Source: Plasticicumulans acidivorans (GTDB lineage: Bacteria; Pseudomonadota; Gammaproteobacteria; Competibacterales; Competibacteraceae). From it: a stretch of 64,000 nt of DNA. Numbering within the stretch: position 1 is the first letter of the stretch; each line of letters opens with the position of its first letter. Positions 8,290 to 16,281 of the stretch are shown in pieces. The notes under the pieces were generated by a model. The model did not search any database. It worked only from the letters and a program-made list of their open reading frames with translations, and was not told where the DNA came from. The DNA is taken from the NCBI RefSeq assembly GCF_003182095.1, contig NZ_QGTJ01000002.1, forward strand, positions 464,435-528,434, read 5' to 3'. The position numbers and the translations under genes are program-made.

Positions 8290-10029
8290 TCAGCGGGCGA
8301 CTGCCGGGCAGTCGCTGAGCACGGCGGCATCAAGCCGGCTCATCGCCTGAAACTGACTGAGGAACACTTCACCGCTGAGATGTTCGAGCAGGCCCGACAC
8401 CGCCAGGCGATCCATCACCGGCCCCTTCACTTCCGACAGGTGCAGGCGCAGGCCGCCGGTCTGCAGGCGCTCGTTGATGCGCTCCAGGCTCTCCAGCCCG
8501 CTGGCGTCGATGGTATTGACGCCGGGACACATGAGGATGACATCGGTCAGCAGCGGGCGCACCGCCACCAGCTCGCCGACCAGATCCTCCAGCCAGGCGG
8601 CATTGCAGAACACCAGACTGCCGTCGACGCGCACCGTCAGCACGCGCTCGCTCTCGATGACCTGATGGCGGCGCACGTTGCGGAAGTGTTCGGTGCCGGG
8701 CACGCGGCCGACGATGGCGAAGTGCGGCCGGCTGGCGCGCCAGAGGAAGTCGCCGACCGCGGTCAGCACGCCGGCGAGCAGGCCGGTCTCGACGCCGTAG
8801 ATCAGTGTGAAGAGCGCGGTGACGGCGAGCGCGATGCCGTCGGCACGCGACACGCGCCAGATCTTGAGCGTGCCGCGTACGTCGATCAGCTTGACGATGG
8901 AGACGATGATCGTCGCCGCCAGCACCGCATGCGGTAGATCGTGGAAATACGGCGTCAGCCAGCCGAGCGTCGCCGCCACCAGCACGCCGGTGAACACACC
9001 GGCCAGCGGCGACACCGCCCCGGCGGCATAGCTCATCACCGTGCGCGACAGGCCGCCGGAGACCGGGTAGGCGCCGCTGCAGGCGGCAGCGAGGTTGGCC
9101 AGGCCGAGGCCGCGCAGCTCCTCGCTCGGATCGACGTTCTCACGCCGCCGGGCAGCGAAAGACTGGGCGACGGCGACCGATTCGATGAAGCCGATCAGCG
9201 TGATCATCAGCGCCGGCCAGAGCATCTCGCGCAGCAGCGCCGGATCGAGCGGCGGCACCGTGAACGGCGGCAGGCCGCGCGGAATGTCACCGACAACGCG
9301 CACGTCGCTCAGGCCGAAGACGCGCACAGCGACGATGCCGCCGATCACCGCCAGCACCGGCGACAGCCGCGCGAGCATGTCGGCCAGCGTCTCGCCGAGT
9401 CCGATACGGCGCAGCAGCGGCTTGAGCTTGCGCTCGGCCCACAGCAGAAACAGGATCGCCGCGATGCCGATCACCGTGGTCGCCGCATGCAGGGTGCCGA
9501 GATGCTGCCACAGGCCTTCGAGCAGCGGCGGCAGCGTCGCGCCATCGATCGGGATGCCGAAGATGTGCTTGAGCTGGCCGATGGCGATGATCAGCGCCGA
9601 GGCGCTCATCAGCCCGGAGATCACCGGGTGGCTCAGGAAATGCGCGATCGCGCCGAGACCGAGCGCCGCCATCGCCAGCGACATCAGGCCGACCATCAGG
9701 GCCAGCGTCAGTGCCACTGCAGTCGGTGGCAGGCCGCTGTGTGCGGCCAGCGGGCCGACCGCCGAGGCGGTCATCAGCGAGACGACGGCGACCGGGCCGA
9801 CGGCGAGCACGCGGCTGCCACCGCACAGCGCATAGAGCAGCGGCGCCAGCAGGCCGGCGTAGAGGCCGGTATGCAGCGGCAGGTTGGCGAGCATCGCGTA
9901 GGCGAGGCTCTGCGGAATCAGCATGATGGTGACGATCACGCCGGCCAGCACGTCGGTGGCGAGATCGATGCGCCGATAATGGCGCCCCCAGCGCAGCCAG
10001 GGAAAATAGCGGGACCAGGCGATCGACAC
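8290..10029 (-). CDS. SulP-family anion transporter with STAS domain
   Basis: SulP proteins move sulfate, bicarbonate or related anions across the inner membrane. The protein has about 579 residues: roughly 12 membrane helices, with the signatures IPQSLAYAMLANLPLHTGLYAG and ALCGGSRVLAVGPVAVVSL near the N-terminus. A cytoplasmic STAS domain occupies about 440-560 (VRVDGSLVFCNAAWLEDLV, then the CPGVNTIDASGLESLE block). The GTG at 10029 is chosen because GAGGAG lies 7 bases upstream; a TTG at 10056 overlaps the upstream stop. It follows the persulfide-dioxygenase gene, so export or import of sulfur oxyanions is more likely than bicarbonate. That substrate assignment is inference. Confidence 0.9.
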   Translation of the reverse strand: MSIAWSRYFPWLRWGRHYRRIDLATDVLAGVIVTIMLIPQSLAYAMLANLPLHTGLYAGLLAPLLYALCGGSRVLAVGPVAVVSLMTASAVGPLAAHSGLPPTAVALTLALMVGLMSLAMAALGLGAIAHFLSHPVISGLMSASALIIAIGQLKHIFGIPIDGATLPPLLEGLWQHLGTLHAATTVIGIAAILFLLWAERKLKPLLRRIGLGETLADMLARLSPVLAVIGGIVAVRVFGLSDVRVVGDIPRGLPPFTVPPLDPALLREMLWPALMITLIGFIESVAVAQSFAARRRENVDPSEELRGLGLANLAAACSGAYPVSGGLSRTVMSYAAGAVSPLAGVFTGVLVAATLGWLTPYFHDLPHAVLAATIIVSIVKLIDVRGTLKIWRVSRADGIALAVTALFTLIYGVETGLLAGVLTAVGDFLWRASRPHFAIVGRVPGTEHFRNVRRHQVIESERVLTVRVDGSLVFCNAAWLEDLVGELVAVRPLLTDVILMCPGVNTIDASGLESLERINERLQTGGLRLHLSEVKGPVMDRLAVSGLLEHLSGEVFLSQFQAMSRLDAAVLSDCPAVAR

Positions 10030-10052
10030 GCGGGCGCTCCTCGCGGCGGCGC

Positions 10053-10913
10053 TCAACCGAGCACGTTCAGCGGAATCTTCAGGTAGCGGGTACCGTTGGC
10101 CGCCGGCGGCGGCAGCTCGCCGGCCCGCATGTTGACCTGCAGCACGGCCAGCATCAGGTTCGGCAGCGTCAGCTCGGCATCGCGGCGGGTACGCTCGGCG
10201 ACGAAGGATTCTTCATCGACACCGTCGTGGATATCGATATTGGCGGCACGCGACTCGCCGACGCTGCACACGGCGCTGAGCGCGCGGCCGGGCGGCGGAT
10301 AGTCGTGGCACAGGTACAGGCGCGTCGCCGGCGGCAGCGCCAGCAGACGGCGCACCGAGCGGTACAGCGTGCGCGCCGAACCGCCGGGGAAATCGCAGCG
10401 CGCGGTGCCGACATCGGGCATGAAGATGATGTCGCCGACGAACACGCAGTCCTCGACGCGATAGGCCAGGCAGGCCGGCGTGTGGCCGGGCACGTGCCAG
10501 ACCTCGATGCGCAGCGCGCCGAGCTCGATCACGTCGCCCTCGGCGAGCAGGCGGTCGAACTGCGAACCGTCAGTGCGGAAATCGGCTTCAGCGTCGTATA
10601 GCTGCCCGAACAAGGCCTGCACTTCACGCACATGTTCGCCGATGGCGGTGCGGCCGCCGAGCTCGCGCTTGAGGTAGGCCGCAGCGCTCATGTGGTCGGC
10701 ATGGACGTGGGTATCGAGAATCCACTCGACGTGCAGCGCGTTGCGACGCACGTAGTCGATGATCGCATCCGCCGACTGCGTCGTCGTATGCGCATTGCGC
10801 GGATCGTAGTTGAGCACGGCATCGATGATCGCGCAGTGACCGTCCGCGGCAACCAGCACGTGCGAAAACGTGGCAGTGACTTCCTCGAAGAAGCTTTCGA
10901 CGTGGACGGGCAT
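10053..10913 (-). CDS. MBL-fold hydrolase, persulfide dioxygenase-like (Blh/ETHE1 group)
   Basis: This metallo-beta-lactamase-fold protein has 286 residues. The metal motif THVHADH is at residues 68-74, followed by PGHTPACLAY, VGDIIFMPDVGTARCDFPGG and LCHDYPPPGR, the pattern of bacterial Blh/ETHE1 persulfide dioxygenases, which oxidise glutathione persulfide to sulfite. The ATG at 10913 is chosen because AGGAG lies 8 bases upstream; an in-frame start at 10937 is less likely. Its promoter overlaps a perfect inverted repeat, the usual layout for control by an ArsR-type persulfide sensor (BigR/SqrR). The SulP gene follows at once. No sulfide:quinone reductase or regulator gene is seen in the window. 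Confidence 0.85.
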   Translation of the reverse strand: MPVHVESFFEEVTATFSHVLVAADGHCAIIDAVLNYDPRNAHTTTQSADAIIDYVRRNALHVEWILDTHVHADHMSAAAYLKRELGGRTAIGEHVREVQALFGQLYDAEADFRTDGSQFDRLLAEGDVIELGALRIEVWHVPGHTPACLAYRVEDCVFVGDIIFMPDVGTARCDFPGGSARTLYRSVRRLLALPPATRLYLCHDYPPPGRALSAVCSVGESRAANIDIHDGVDEESFVAERTRRDAELTLPNLMLAVLQVNMRAGELPPPAANGTRYLKIPLNVLG

Positions 10914-10958
10914 GCGATCGACTCCTGCGGTCAACACCGCGTCAGTTGGGCATGCCAG

Positions 10959-10989
10959 TGAGTATATTCGGATATTCGAATATACTCAA
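10959..10989 (-). promoter_or_regulatory. Promoter overlapped by a perfect 12-bp-arm operator
   Basis: On the minus strand TTGAGT (-35, 10984-10989) and TATACT (-10, 10961-10966) are 17 bases apart. The whole promoter lies in an inverted repeat: arms TGAGTATATTCG (10959-10970) and CGAATATACTCA (10977-10988) match perfectly around a 6-base spacer, and an extra ATATTCG half-site sits in the middle (10972-10978). An AT-rich palindrome over the promoter of a persulfide-dioxygenase gene resembles the BigR/YgaV operator type. The base pairing is seen; the regulator is inferred. Confidence 0.75.
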
Positions 10990-11031
10990 CAGCTATTAAC
11001 TTATTCCAAAAAGTAATTAGTAACACGCCGA

Positions 11032-11673
11032 TCAGGGAATACCGAGCAACTTGTGGGTCTGCAGACTAACCCGCCATTGCGGGTGCTCCCGGCAGTACTC
11101 GACACAGGCGGCGGTCGCGGCAAGGCGGTCGGCATCATCGAGCGGCTGCAGAAAGAAATGGCGGAAGTCGAGCCCGGCGAAGCATTCCGGCTGCGCCTGC
11201 GCCTCACGCTGCGGATAGACCAGCTTGAGTTCATCGCCACGGGTCAGCTGCAGCGGCGCACCGGCTTTCGGGCTGACGCAGATCCAGTCGAGGCCGGCGG
11301 GCGCGGGCTGCGTACCGTTGGTCTCGACAGCCACCTCGAAGCCGCGCGCGTGCAGGGCGGCAATCAGCTCGGCATCGAGCTGCAGCAGCGGCTCGCCACC
11401 GGTGCAGACGACGTAGGGACGTCCGCCGCCGCCCCACGGCCAGTGCATCGCGATCACCGCTGCCAGCTCGCGGGCACTGGCGAACTTGCCGCCGCCGTCA
11501 CCGTCGACACCGACGAAATCGGTATCGCAGAAACGGCAGACCGCGCCGGCGCGATCGGCCTCGCGGCCGCTCCACAGATTGCAGCCGGCAAAACGGCAGA
11601 ACACCGCCGCGCGCCCGGCCTGTGCGCCCTCGCCCTGCAGCGTGTAGAAGATCTCCTTGACCGCGTAGCTCAT
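11032..11673 (-). CDS. queE: 7-carboxy-7-deazaguanine synthase QueE
   Basis: This radical SAM enzyme converts 6-carboxy-5,6,7,8-tetrahydropterin to 7-carboxy-7-deazaguanine in preQ0/queuosine synthesis. The 213-residue protein begins SYAVKEIFYTLQGEGAQAGR. The cluster cysteines are C31, C46 and C49, giving CX14CX2C; this is the enlarged loop form described for Burkholderia QueE rather than CX3CX2C. CTGGEP, VETNG and VSPK follow. The ATG at 11673 lies 5 bases after the queD stop, and a longer reading from 11784 would run back through queD. It is the third gene of queC-queD-queE. Confidence 0.93.
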   Translation of the reverse strand: MSYAVKEIFYTLQGEGAQAGRAAVFCRFAGCNLWSGREADRAGAVCRFCDTDFVGVDGDGGGKFASARELAAVIAMHWPWGGGGRPYVVCTGGEPLLQLDAELIAALHARGFEVAVETNGTQPAPAGLDWICVSPKAGAPLQLTRGDELKLVYPQREAQAQPECFAGLDFRHFFLQPLDDADRLAATAACVEYCREHPQWRVSLQTHKLLGIP

Positions 11674-11678
11674 GATTT

Positions 11679-12776
11679 TCAGCCCGGCAGCGCCGGCGCC
11701 AGCCGGCCCCAACACAATGCGACACCGTTTCCGGGCGTCTCGAACAGATCGATGCGGTCGAGCATCGGCAGCGACTCGGCACACTGCGCACGAATCCAGC
11801 GCGCCAGATTCGCCGCATCAGCGCTCGGCAGGCCGTCGAGCCCGTCCAGCCGATGGTGATCGAGACGCGCGTAGACCGGCGTGAACAGACGTTTGACGTC
11901 GCCGAAGTCGACGGTCCAGCCCATCACCTCGTCGAGCGGCGCGGCAACGTGCAGGCGAATGCCGTAGCTGTGGCCGTGCAGACGGCCGCGCGGATCGTCC
12001 TCCGGCGCGGCCGGCAGGCGCAGCGCCGCCTCGAAACGCTGCTCCTTCCAGATGCGGAAATACTCGCCGTCGTACTGGCAGCCGGCACTGGCCGTCTCGA
12101 ACACCGTCACCCATGACAGCTCCGGCAGCTCATCACGCAGCCGCCGCCAGATCCAGCGCGCCAGCACCTCGCTGGTTGGGCAGGCCAGCCCCGGCAGCTC
12201 GTTGAGGCAGGCGTGATCGAGCTCGGCGGCGAGCGGCGCCCAGACTTCGGCGAGGCGGTCCTGATCGACGCCCATGTCGGCCCCGCCCAGATCCTGATTG
12301 GCGTGCAGCACCACCTCGAAACCGTGGCCGTGCATGCGCCCGCACTGGTGTCCGGCCGGCACGTTCGGCAGAAAATGCGCCGCCTCGAAGCGAAACCGTC
12401 GCCAGACGTGGGCACTGCCGTCAGCGTCGAGGTCGACACCGGCATCCGGCGTCGAGCGCAGGCCGAGCGATTCGATGCCGGGCACGTCCAGCAGCCGACC
12501 GCCGATCCAGCGTGCCAGATTCTCGTCGGTCGGCACCGCGATCAGTTCGTTGAGGTAGGCGTAATCGAGCGGGGCAACCGCTGCGGCGAGGTGCGCGGCG
12601 AGGTTTTCGACACCAGCGCCGGCAAAGCCGGCCCAGTCCTCCGGCAGCCGGGCACGCACCCGCGCCGCATAGCTGTGGCCGTGCAGGCGACTGGCCGGAT
12701 GCGTTGCCGGCAGCGTCGGGATACGGCAGGCCGCTTCGAACGGTGCACGGGCAACGGTGTACACACGCTCGCTCAT
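11679..12776 (-). CDS. queD: 6-carboxytetrahydropterin synthase QueD with three tandem PTPS domains
   Basis: QueD makes 6-carboxy-tetrahydropterin from dihydroneopterin triphosphate. The usual protein is ~120-140 residues; this one is 365 and contains three PTPS units. Unit 2 (about 126-240) is complete: zinc ligands H134, H149, H151, catalytic C145, pair D187-H188 and E227, with sequence close to E. coli QueD. Unit 1 (1-115) keeps H32 and H34 but has Cys17 for the first His, lacks the catalytic Cys, and reads D71-Y72. Unit 3 (245-360) keeps H267/H269 but has Leu252 and Arg263 at those places. Only the middle unit looks active. ATGA overlap with queC shows coupling. Confidence 0.9.
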   Translation of the reverse strand: MSERVYTVARAPFEAACRIPTLPATHPASRLHGHSYAARVRARLPEDWAGFAGAGVENLAAHLAAAVAPLDYAYLNELIAVPTDENLARWIGGRLLDVPGIESLGLRSTPDAGVDLDADGSAHVWRRFRFEAAHFLPNVPAGHQCGRMHGHGFEVVLHANQDLGGADMGVDQDRLAEVWAPLAAELDHACLNELPGLACPTSEVLARWIWRRLRDELPELSWVTVFETASAGCQYDGEYFRIWKEQRFEAALRLPAAPEDDPRGRLHGHSYGIRLHVAAPLDEVMGWTVDFGDVKRLFTPVYARLDHHRLDGLDGLPSADAANLARWIRAQCAESLPMLDRIDLFETPGNGVALCWGRLAPALPG

Positions 12777-13465
12777 AACCGCCCCTCGGCGCGCAGGCGC
12801 TCGATCAGCGGGTCCGGGATGCCGGCCTCGGCAAAACCGTTCGCCCGCAGCTCACAGGCCGGACAGACCCCGCAGGGCGGCTGCTGGCCGTTGTAGCAGG
12901 TGTGACTCCAGGCCAGCGCCGACAGCGCGCCGAATTCCTGGGCCATGCGCACGGTATCGGCCTTCGACTTGAACATCAGCGGGGTATGGATCGTCAGCTC
13001 GAATTCCATGCCGAGGCGCAACGCGGCCTGCAGTGCCTGAATGGTCTGCCAGCGACAGTCGGGATAGCCGGAGTAGTCGGTCTGGGCCACGCCGGTGACC
13101 AGCTCGCTGCACTGACGCTGATAGGCCAGCGCGGCAGCGAAACTGAGGAACACCAGATTGCGCCCCGGCACGAAGGTATTCGGCAGGCCGTTGGCCTGGA
13201 CGCCGGGCTGTACCGCGATGTCCCCCGCAGTCAGCGCGTTGCCGCCGAGCGCGGCGAAGGTGTTGATCGGCAGCACGGTGTGCGGCACGCCGGCCATCGC
13301 GGCGATGTGCGCGGCGCATTCGAGCTCGATGCGATGGCGCTGACCGTAGTCGAAACTGACGGCCTCGACGGCCTCGGCACCGAACTGCGCAAGCGCCCAG
13401 TACAGGCAGGTCGTGGAGTCCTGGCCGCCGGAGAGGACAACGAGAGCACGGGAACGATTCGGCAT
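12773..13465 (-). CDS. queC: 7-cyano-7-deazaguanine synthase QueC
   Basis: QueC is an ATP-dependent cytosolic enzyme that turns 7-carboxy-7-deazaguanine into preQ0. The 230-residue protein has the PP-loop SGGQDS at 12-17 and the C-terminal zinc-binding cysteines (CYNGQQPPCGVCPACELR). VPGRNLVFLS and TDYSGYPDCR are family blocks. GAGGAG sits upstream of the ATG. It is the first gene of a queC-queD-queE operon; GTP cyclohydrolase and QueF are not present here. No preQ1 riboswitch is recognisable in the short leader. Confidence 0.96.
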   Translation of the reverse strand: MPNRSRALVVLSGGQDSTTCLYWALAQFGAEAVEAVSFDYGQRHRIELECAAHIAAMAGVPHTVLPINTFAALGGNALTAGDIAVQPGVQANGLPNTFVPGRNLVFLSFAAALAYQRQCSELVTGVAQTDYSGYPDCRWQTIQALQAALRLGMEFELTIHTPLMFKSKADTVRMAQEFGALSALAWSHTCYNGQQPPCGVCPACELRANGFAEAGIPDPLIERLRAEGRL

Positions 13466-13514
13466 GGCTGGCTCCTCGGAAAACGCGGCTAGATACGCCG
13501 ATCATCCGCAGGAT

Positions 13515-14330
13515 TCAAGCGCCTGCCCAGTCCTCCCGATGGCCGCGCGCGTCGGCGACGGGCGTACGCCAGGGCGCTGCCGGCAGCAGCACGTTCATCG
13601 CCAGCGGCAGGTGGTCGGAGTAGGTCTGATGCAGGACCTCGACACGCTCGATGGTGATCGACGGCGACACCAGGATGTGGTCGAGGGGACGACGCGGATT
13701 CCAGCTCGGAAAGGTCGGCAGCCAGTGGGCGTCCGGCAGACGCAGGCCGGTGCGCTCGCGCAGTGCACTCAGCTCCGGACTGCTGCCCTGACAGTTCAGA
13801 TCGCCCATGACGATGACGTGACGGGCGTCGCCGATCAGATCGGCGACGAAATCCAGCTGCAGATGGCGGCCGCGCCGGCCGAGCGCGAGGTGCAGGATGT
13901 AGAGGTGCAGGGCATCGGCCCCTTCACCGAAGCGCAGCTGCATCAGACCGCGCCCCGGCAGCAGCCCAGGCAGACGATGCTGTGCCACCAGCGTCGGGCG
14001 AAAGCGCGTCAGCACGGCATTGGCATGCTGGCCGAGCACACCGAGGCGGCGGTTGGCTTCACCGTAGACGAAGGGAAAACCGCCGCGGCCGGCGAGATAG
14101 GCGGGCTGGTCGACGAAGCCGCTGCGCAGGCTGCCCTTGTCGACCTCCTGCAGGCCGACGATGTCAAAACCGGACAGCAGCTGGGCGATGTTGTCGAGGT
14201 TGTGCATGCGCGAGGGTACCGGCAGCACGTGTTTCCAGCTGCGTGTCAGGTACTCCGAGTACTTGCGGGTCGACAGCCCGGTCTGGATGTTGTAGCTGAG
14301 CAGCCGCAGGCGCTGATGGTCCGACGACAC
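13515..14330 (-). CDS. Endonuclease/exonuclease/phosphatase-fold hydrolase
   Basis: This is a member of the EEP superfamily (DNase I, exonuclease III, sphingomyelinase and synaptojanin fold). The 271-residue protein shows LLSYNIQTGL near the start, GLQEVDKG (metal-binding Glu), HLYILHLALGRRGRHLQ, VIVMGDLNCQ and the end motif LDHILVSP with YSDHLPLAM, so all catalytic blocks are intact. No signal peptide is seen. The GTG at 14330 is preferred because AAGGAG lies 10 bases upstream; a GTG at 14357 is further out. Substrate unknown; proteins of this type near thiol/redox genes are often annotated only as EEP hydrolase. Confidence 0.85.
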   Translation of the reverse strand: MSSDHQRLRLLSYNIQTGLSTRKYSEYLTRSWKHVLPVPSRMHNLDNIAQLLSGFDIVGLQEVDKGSLRSGFVDQPAYLAGRGGFPFVYGEANRRLGVLGQHANAVLTRFRPTLVAQHRLPGLLPGRGLMQLRFGEGADALHLYILHLALGRRGRHLQLDFVADLIGDARHVIVMGDLNCQGSSPELSALRERTGLRLPDAHWLPTFPSWNPRRPLDHILVSPSITIERVEVLHQTYSDHLPLAMNVLLPAAPWRTPVADARGHREDWAGA

Positions 14331-14395
14331 GCTGTACTCACTCCTTGATGCTCGCACCCGGCGGCCGCCACGAGGGGACGACCGGATGCGATGGC

Positions 14396-15046
14396 CTATG
14401 GCTTGGCAGCCGCCGCCTCGCGGGCGACCAGGAAGTCGATCAGTTCGACCAGCGCCTGCGGTGAGCCCGCCATGCCGATGTCACTGACGTACTTACCGGC
14501 GATGACAATCGCCGGCACGCCGGTGATGCGGTACTGCAGCACCTGCGACTTGCTCTTGCGCAGGCGGGTATCGACATCGAAGGAGTGCAGCGCTTTCAGG
14601 AACGCGTCACGATCGACACCCTGAGCCGCGACGACATCGGCCATCGCCTGCTCGTCGGTCGGGTTGCGGTGCTGCCGGTGGACCGCATCAAACAACGCCT
14701 GATGCGTCTTGTCGGTGACGCCGAGCACTTGCGTCGCGTAGTAGACACGGGCACCGAGCTCCCAGCTCGGCCCCAGCGCCGCCGGGATGCGCACGAAGTC
14801 CGCCTGCGCCGGCTTGTGCTGCAGCCACTCCTCGATCACCGGCTCCAGCCGATAGCAGTGCGGGCAGCCGTACCAGAACAGTTCGACGACCTCGACCTTG
14901 CCGGGCGGCGCCGAGGTTTCGACCGGCTTCTGCAGCACCAGATAGTGCTGGCCTTCAACGAAATCGGTGGCAGCCTGGGCAGCCAGCGCCGGCAACAGCG
15001 CCAGCACGGCCAGCAGCGCACGAATCAGCTTGAGCGGATGCATCAT
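14396..15046 (-). CDS. dsbA: Thiol:disulfide interchange protein DsbA
   Basis: DsbA is the periplasmic oxidase that introduces disulfides into exported proteins. The 216-residue precursor has a signal peptide ending near AAQAATD, the active-site CPHC at 61-64 in the context LFWYGCPHCYRLEP, and the cis-proline block TGVPAIVIAGKY. The start is ATG at 15046 or 15043 (tandem Met); upstream in-frame codons to 15133 do not look like leader sequence. It lies 28 bases downstream of ccsB, so it is probably co-transcribed with the cytochrome c maturation genes, which also depend on periplasmic thiol chemistry. Confidence 0.94.
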   Translation of the reverse strand: MMHPLKLIRALLAVLALLPALAAQAATDFVEGQHYLVLQKPVETSAPPGKVEVVELFWYGCPHCYRLEPVIEEWLQHKPAQADFVRIPAALGPSWELGARVYYATQVLGVTDKTHQALFDAVHRQHRNPTDEQAMADVVAAQGVDRDAFLKALHSFDVDTRLRKSKSQVLQYRITGVPAIVIAGKYVSDIGMAGSPQALVELIDFLVAREAAAAKP

Positions 15047-15074
15047 GAACGGGATTCCCGGGGTGATGGCACGC

Positions 15075-16250
15075 TCAGAGCGTGCCGTAAGAGTGCAGGC
15101 CGGACAGCCACATGTTGACACCGAGGAAGGCAAAAGCCGTCACCAGCAAACCGATGATCGACCACCACGCCATCGGCGCGCCACGCATGCCTTTGGTCAG
15201 GCGCAGGTGCAGCCAGGCGGCGTAGTTGAGCCAGACGATCAGCGCCCAGGTTTCCTTCGGGTCCCACGACCAGTAGCCGCCCCAGGCCTCGGCGGCCCAC
15301 AGCGCACCAAGGATCGTCGCCAGCGTGAACGCGGCAAAACCGAGGGCGATCGCCTTGTACATCACGTCATCGAGCAGCGCGCAGGGGGGCAGCGCCGCCG
15401 CCACCGCACGCCAGCCGGCACGCTCGGCCTTGTCACGCAGCAACCAGGCGCAACCGAGCATCGCGGCAAGAGCGAACGAACCGTAGCCGATGAAGTTGGC
15501 CGGCACGTGGATCTTCATCCAGTAGCTCTGCAGCGCCGGCACCAGCGGCATGATGCGGTTGGCTTCGCGGTCGAAGGTGTACCAGAGCAGAAAGGCGATC
15601 GCCGCGGAAATCACCAGCAGCACGAAGGCCCCCATCTTGCGCGTACCGGTGCGGCGCTCGTGGTAGAGGTAGAGCAGCGCGGTCACCACCGCGAACAGGA
15701 TGAACACCTCGTAGAGATTGCTGACCGGGATGTGGCCGATGTCGGTGCCCATCAGGTAAGACTCGCGCCAGCGCACCATCAGCCCGGTGATGCCGATCGT
15801 CGAGGCCGACCAGGTCAACGCCGAGGCCACGCGGCCGACGAAGGCCGACTGCGATACCGAATGCGCGATGTAGGTCAGCGTCGCCAGCACGAACAGCGCG
15901 CTCATCCACATGAAGGCTTCCTGACTGCCGAGCAGGTACTTGAGGAAGAAGTCGCGCTCCTGCGCGCCGAGGTCATTGCCATAGCGCCACAGCGCGAACA
16001 GCGACAAGCCGGCGACGGTCAGCGACAGGCCGCGCGCCGGCGGCCACTGCAGACCCCAGGCGATCAGCCCGAGCGCGCAGCCGGCGAGGATCGCCACTTC
16101 ATACTCGTCCATGTACGCGCTGTAGCTCGCATACGCCCACAGCGAGCCGGCTACGACGAGCGCCGCCCACAACCAGTCGCGAAGGGTCAGGCGTTGCCAG
16201 AAACCTGGCGCCGCCAGATCGTCCAGCATGTGTTCGCGTGTCACCGCCAT
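15075..16250 (-). CDS. ccsB: Cytochrome c biogenesis protein CcsB (ResC), System II haem lyase subunit
   Basis: This is a membrane subunit of the System II cytochrome c synthetase; it delivers haem to apocytochromes in the periplasm together with ResB. The 391-residue protein has about eight or nine helices and the tryptophan-rich WWD motif WGGYWSWDPKE near residue 320, the haem-handling site. Conserved histidines flank it (WLHLRLTKGMRG; SGLHSYGTL at the C-terminus). The ATG at 16250 is chosen for the GGAGG 6-10 bases upstream; a start at 16352 would overlap resB. It is 31 bases from the resB stop. Confidence 0.95.
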   Translation of the reverse strand: MAVTREHMLDDLAAPGFWQRLTLRDWLWAALVVAGSLWAYASYSAYMDEYEVAILAGCALGLIAWGLQWPPARGLSLTVAGLSLFALWRYGNDLGAQERDFFLKYLLGSQEAFMWMSALFVLATLTYIAHSVSQSAFVGRVASALTWSASTIGITGLMVRWRESYLMGTDIGHIPVSNLYEVFILFAVVTALLYLYHERRTGTRKMGAFVLLVISAAIAFLLWYTFDREANRIMPLVPALQSYWMKIHVPANFIGYGSFALAAMLGCAWLLRDKAERAGWRAVAAALPPCALLDDVMYKAIALGFAAFTLATILGALWAAEAWGGYWSWDPKETWALIVWLNYAAWLHLRLTKGMRGAPMAWWSIIGLLVTAFAFLGVNMWLSGLHSYGTL

Positions 16251-16281
16251 CGCGGATACCTCCGGTTCAGCAGGAAAAGAC

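Noticed and set aside
8941..10086. Rightward open frame opposite the SulP gene
   Set aside because: The product is His/Gln/Arg-rich noise; the opposite strand encodes a clear transporter.
13466..13514. preQ1 riboswitch before queC
   Set aside because: The leader is only ~50 bases and no pseudoknot-like pairing or A-rich tail is visible.
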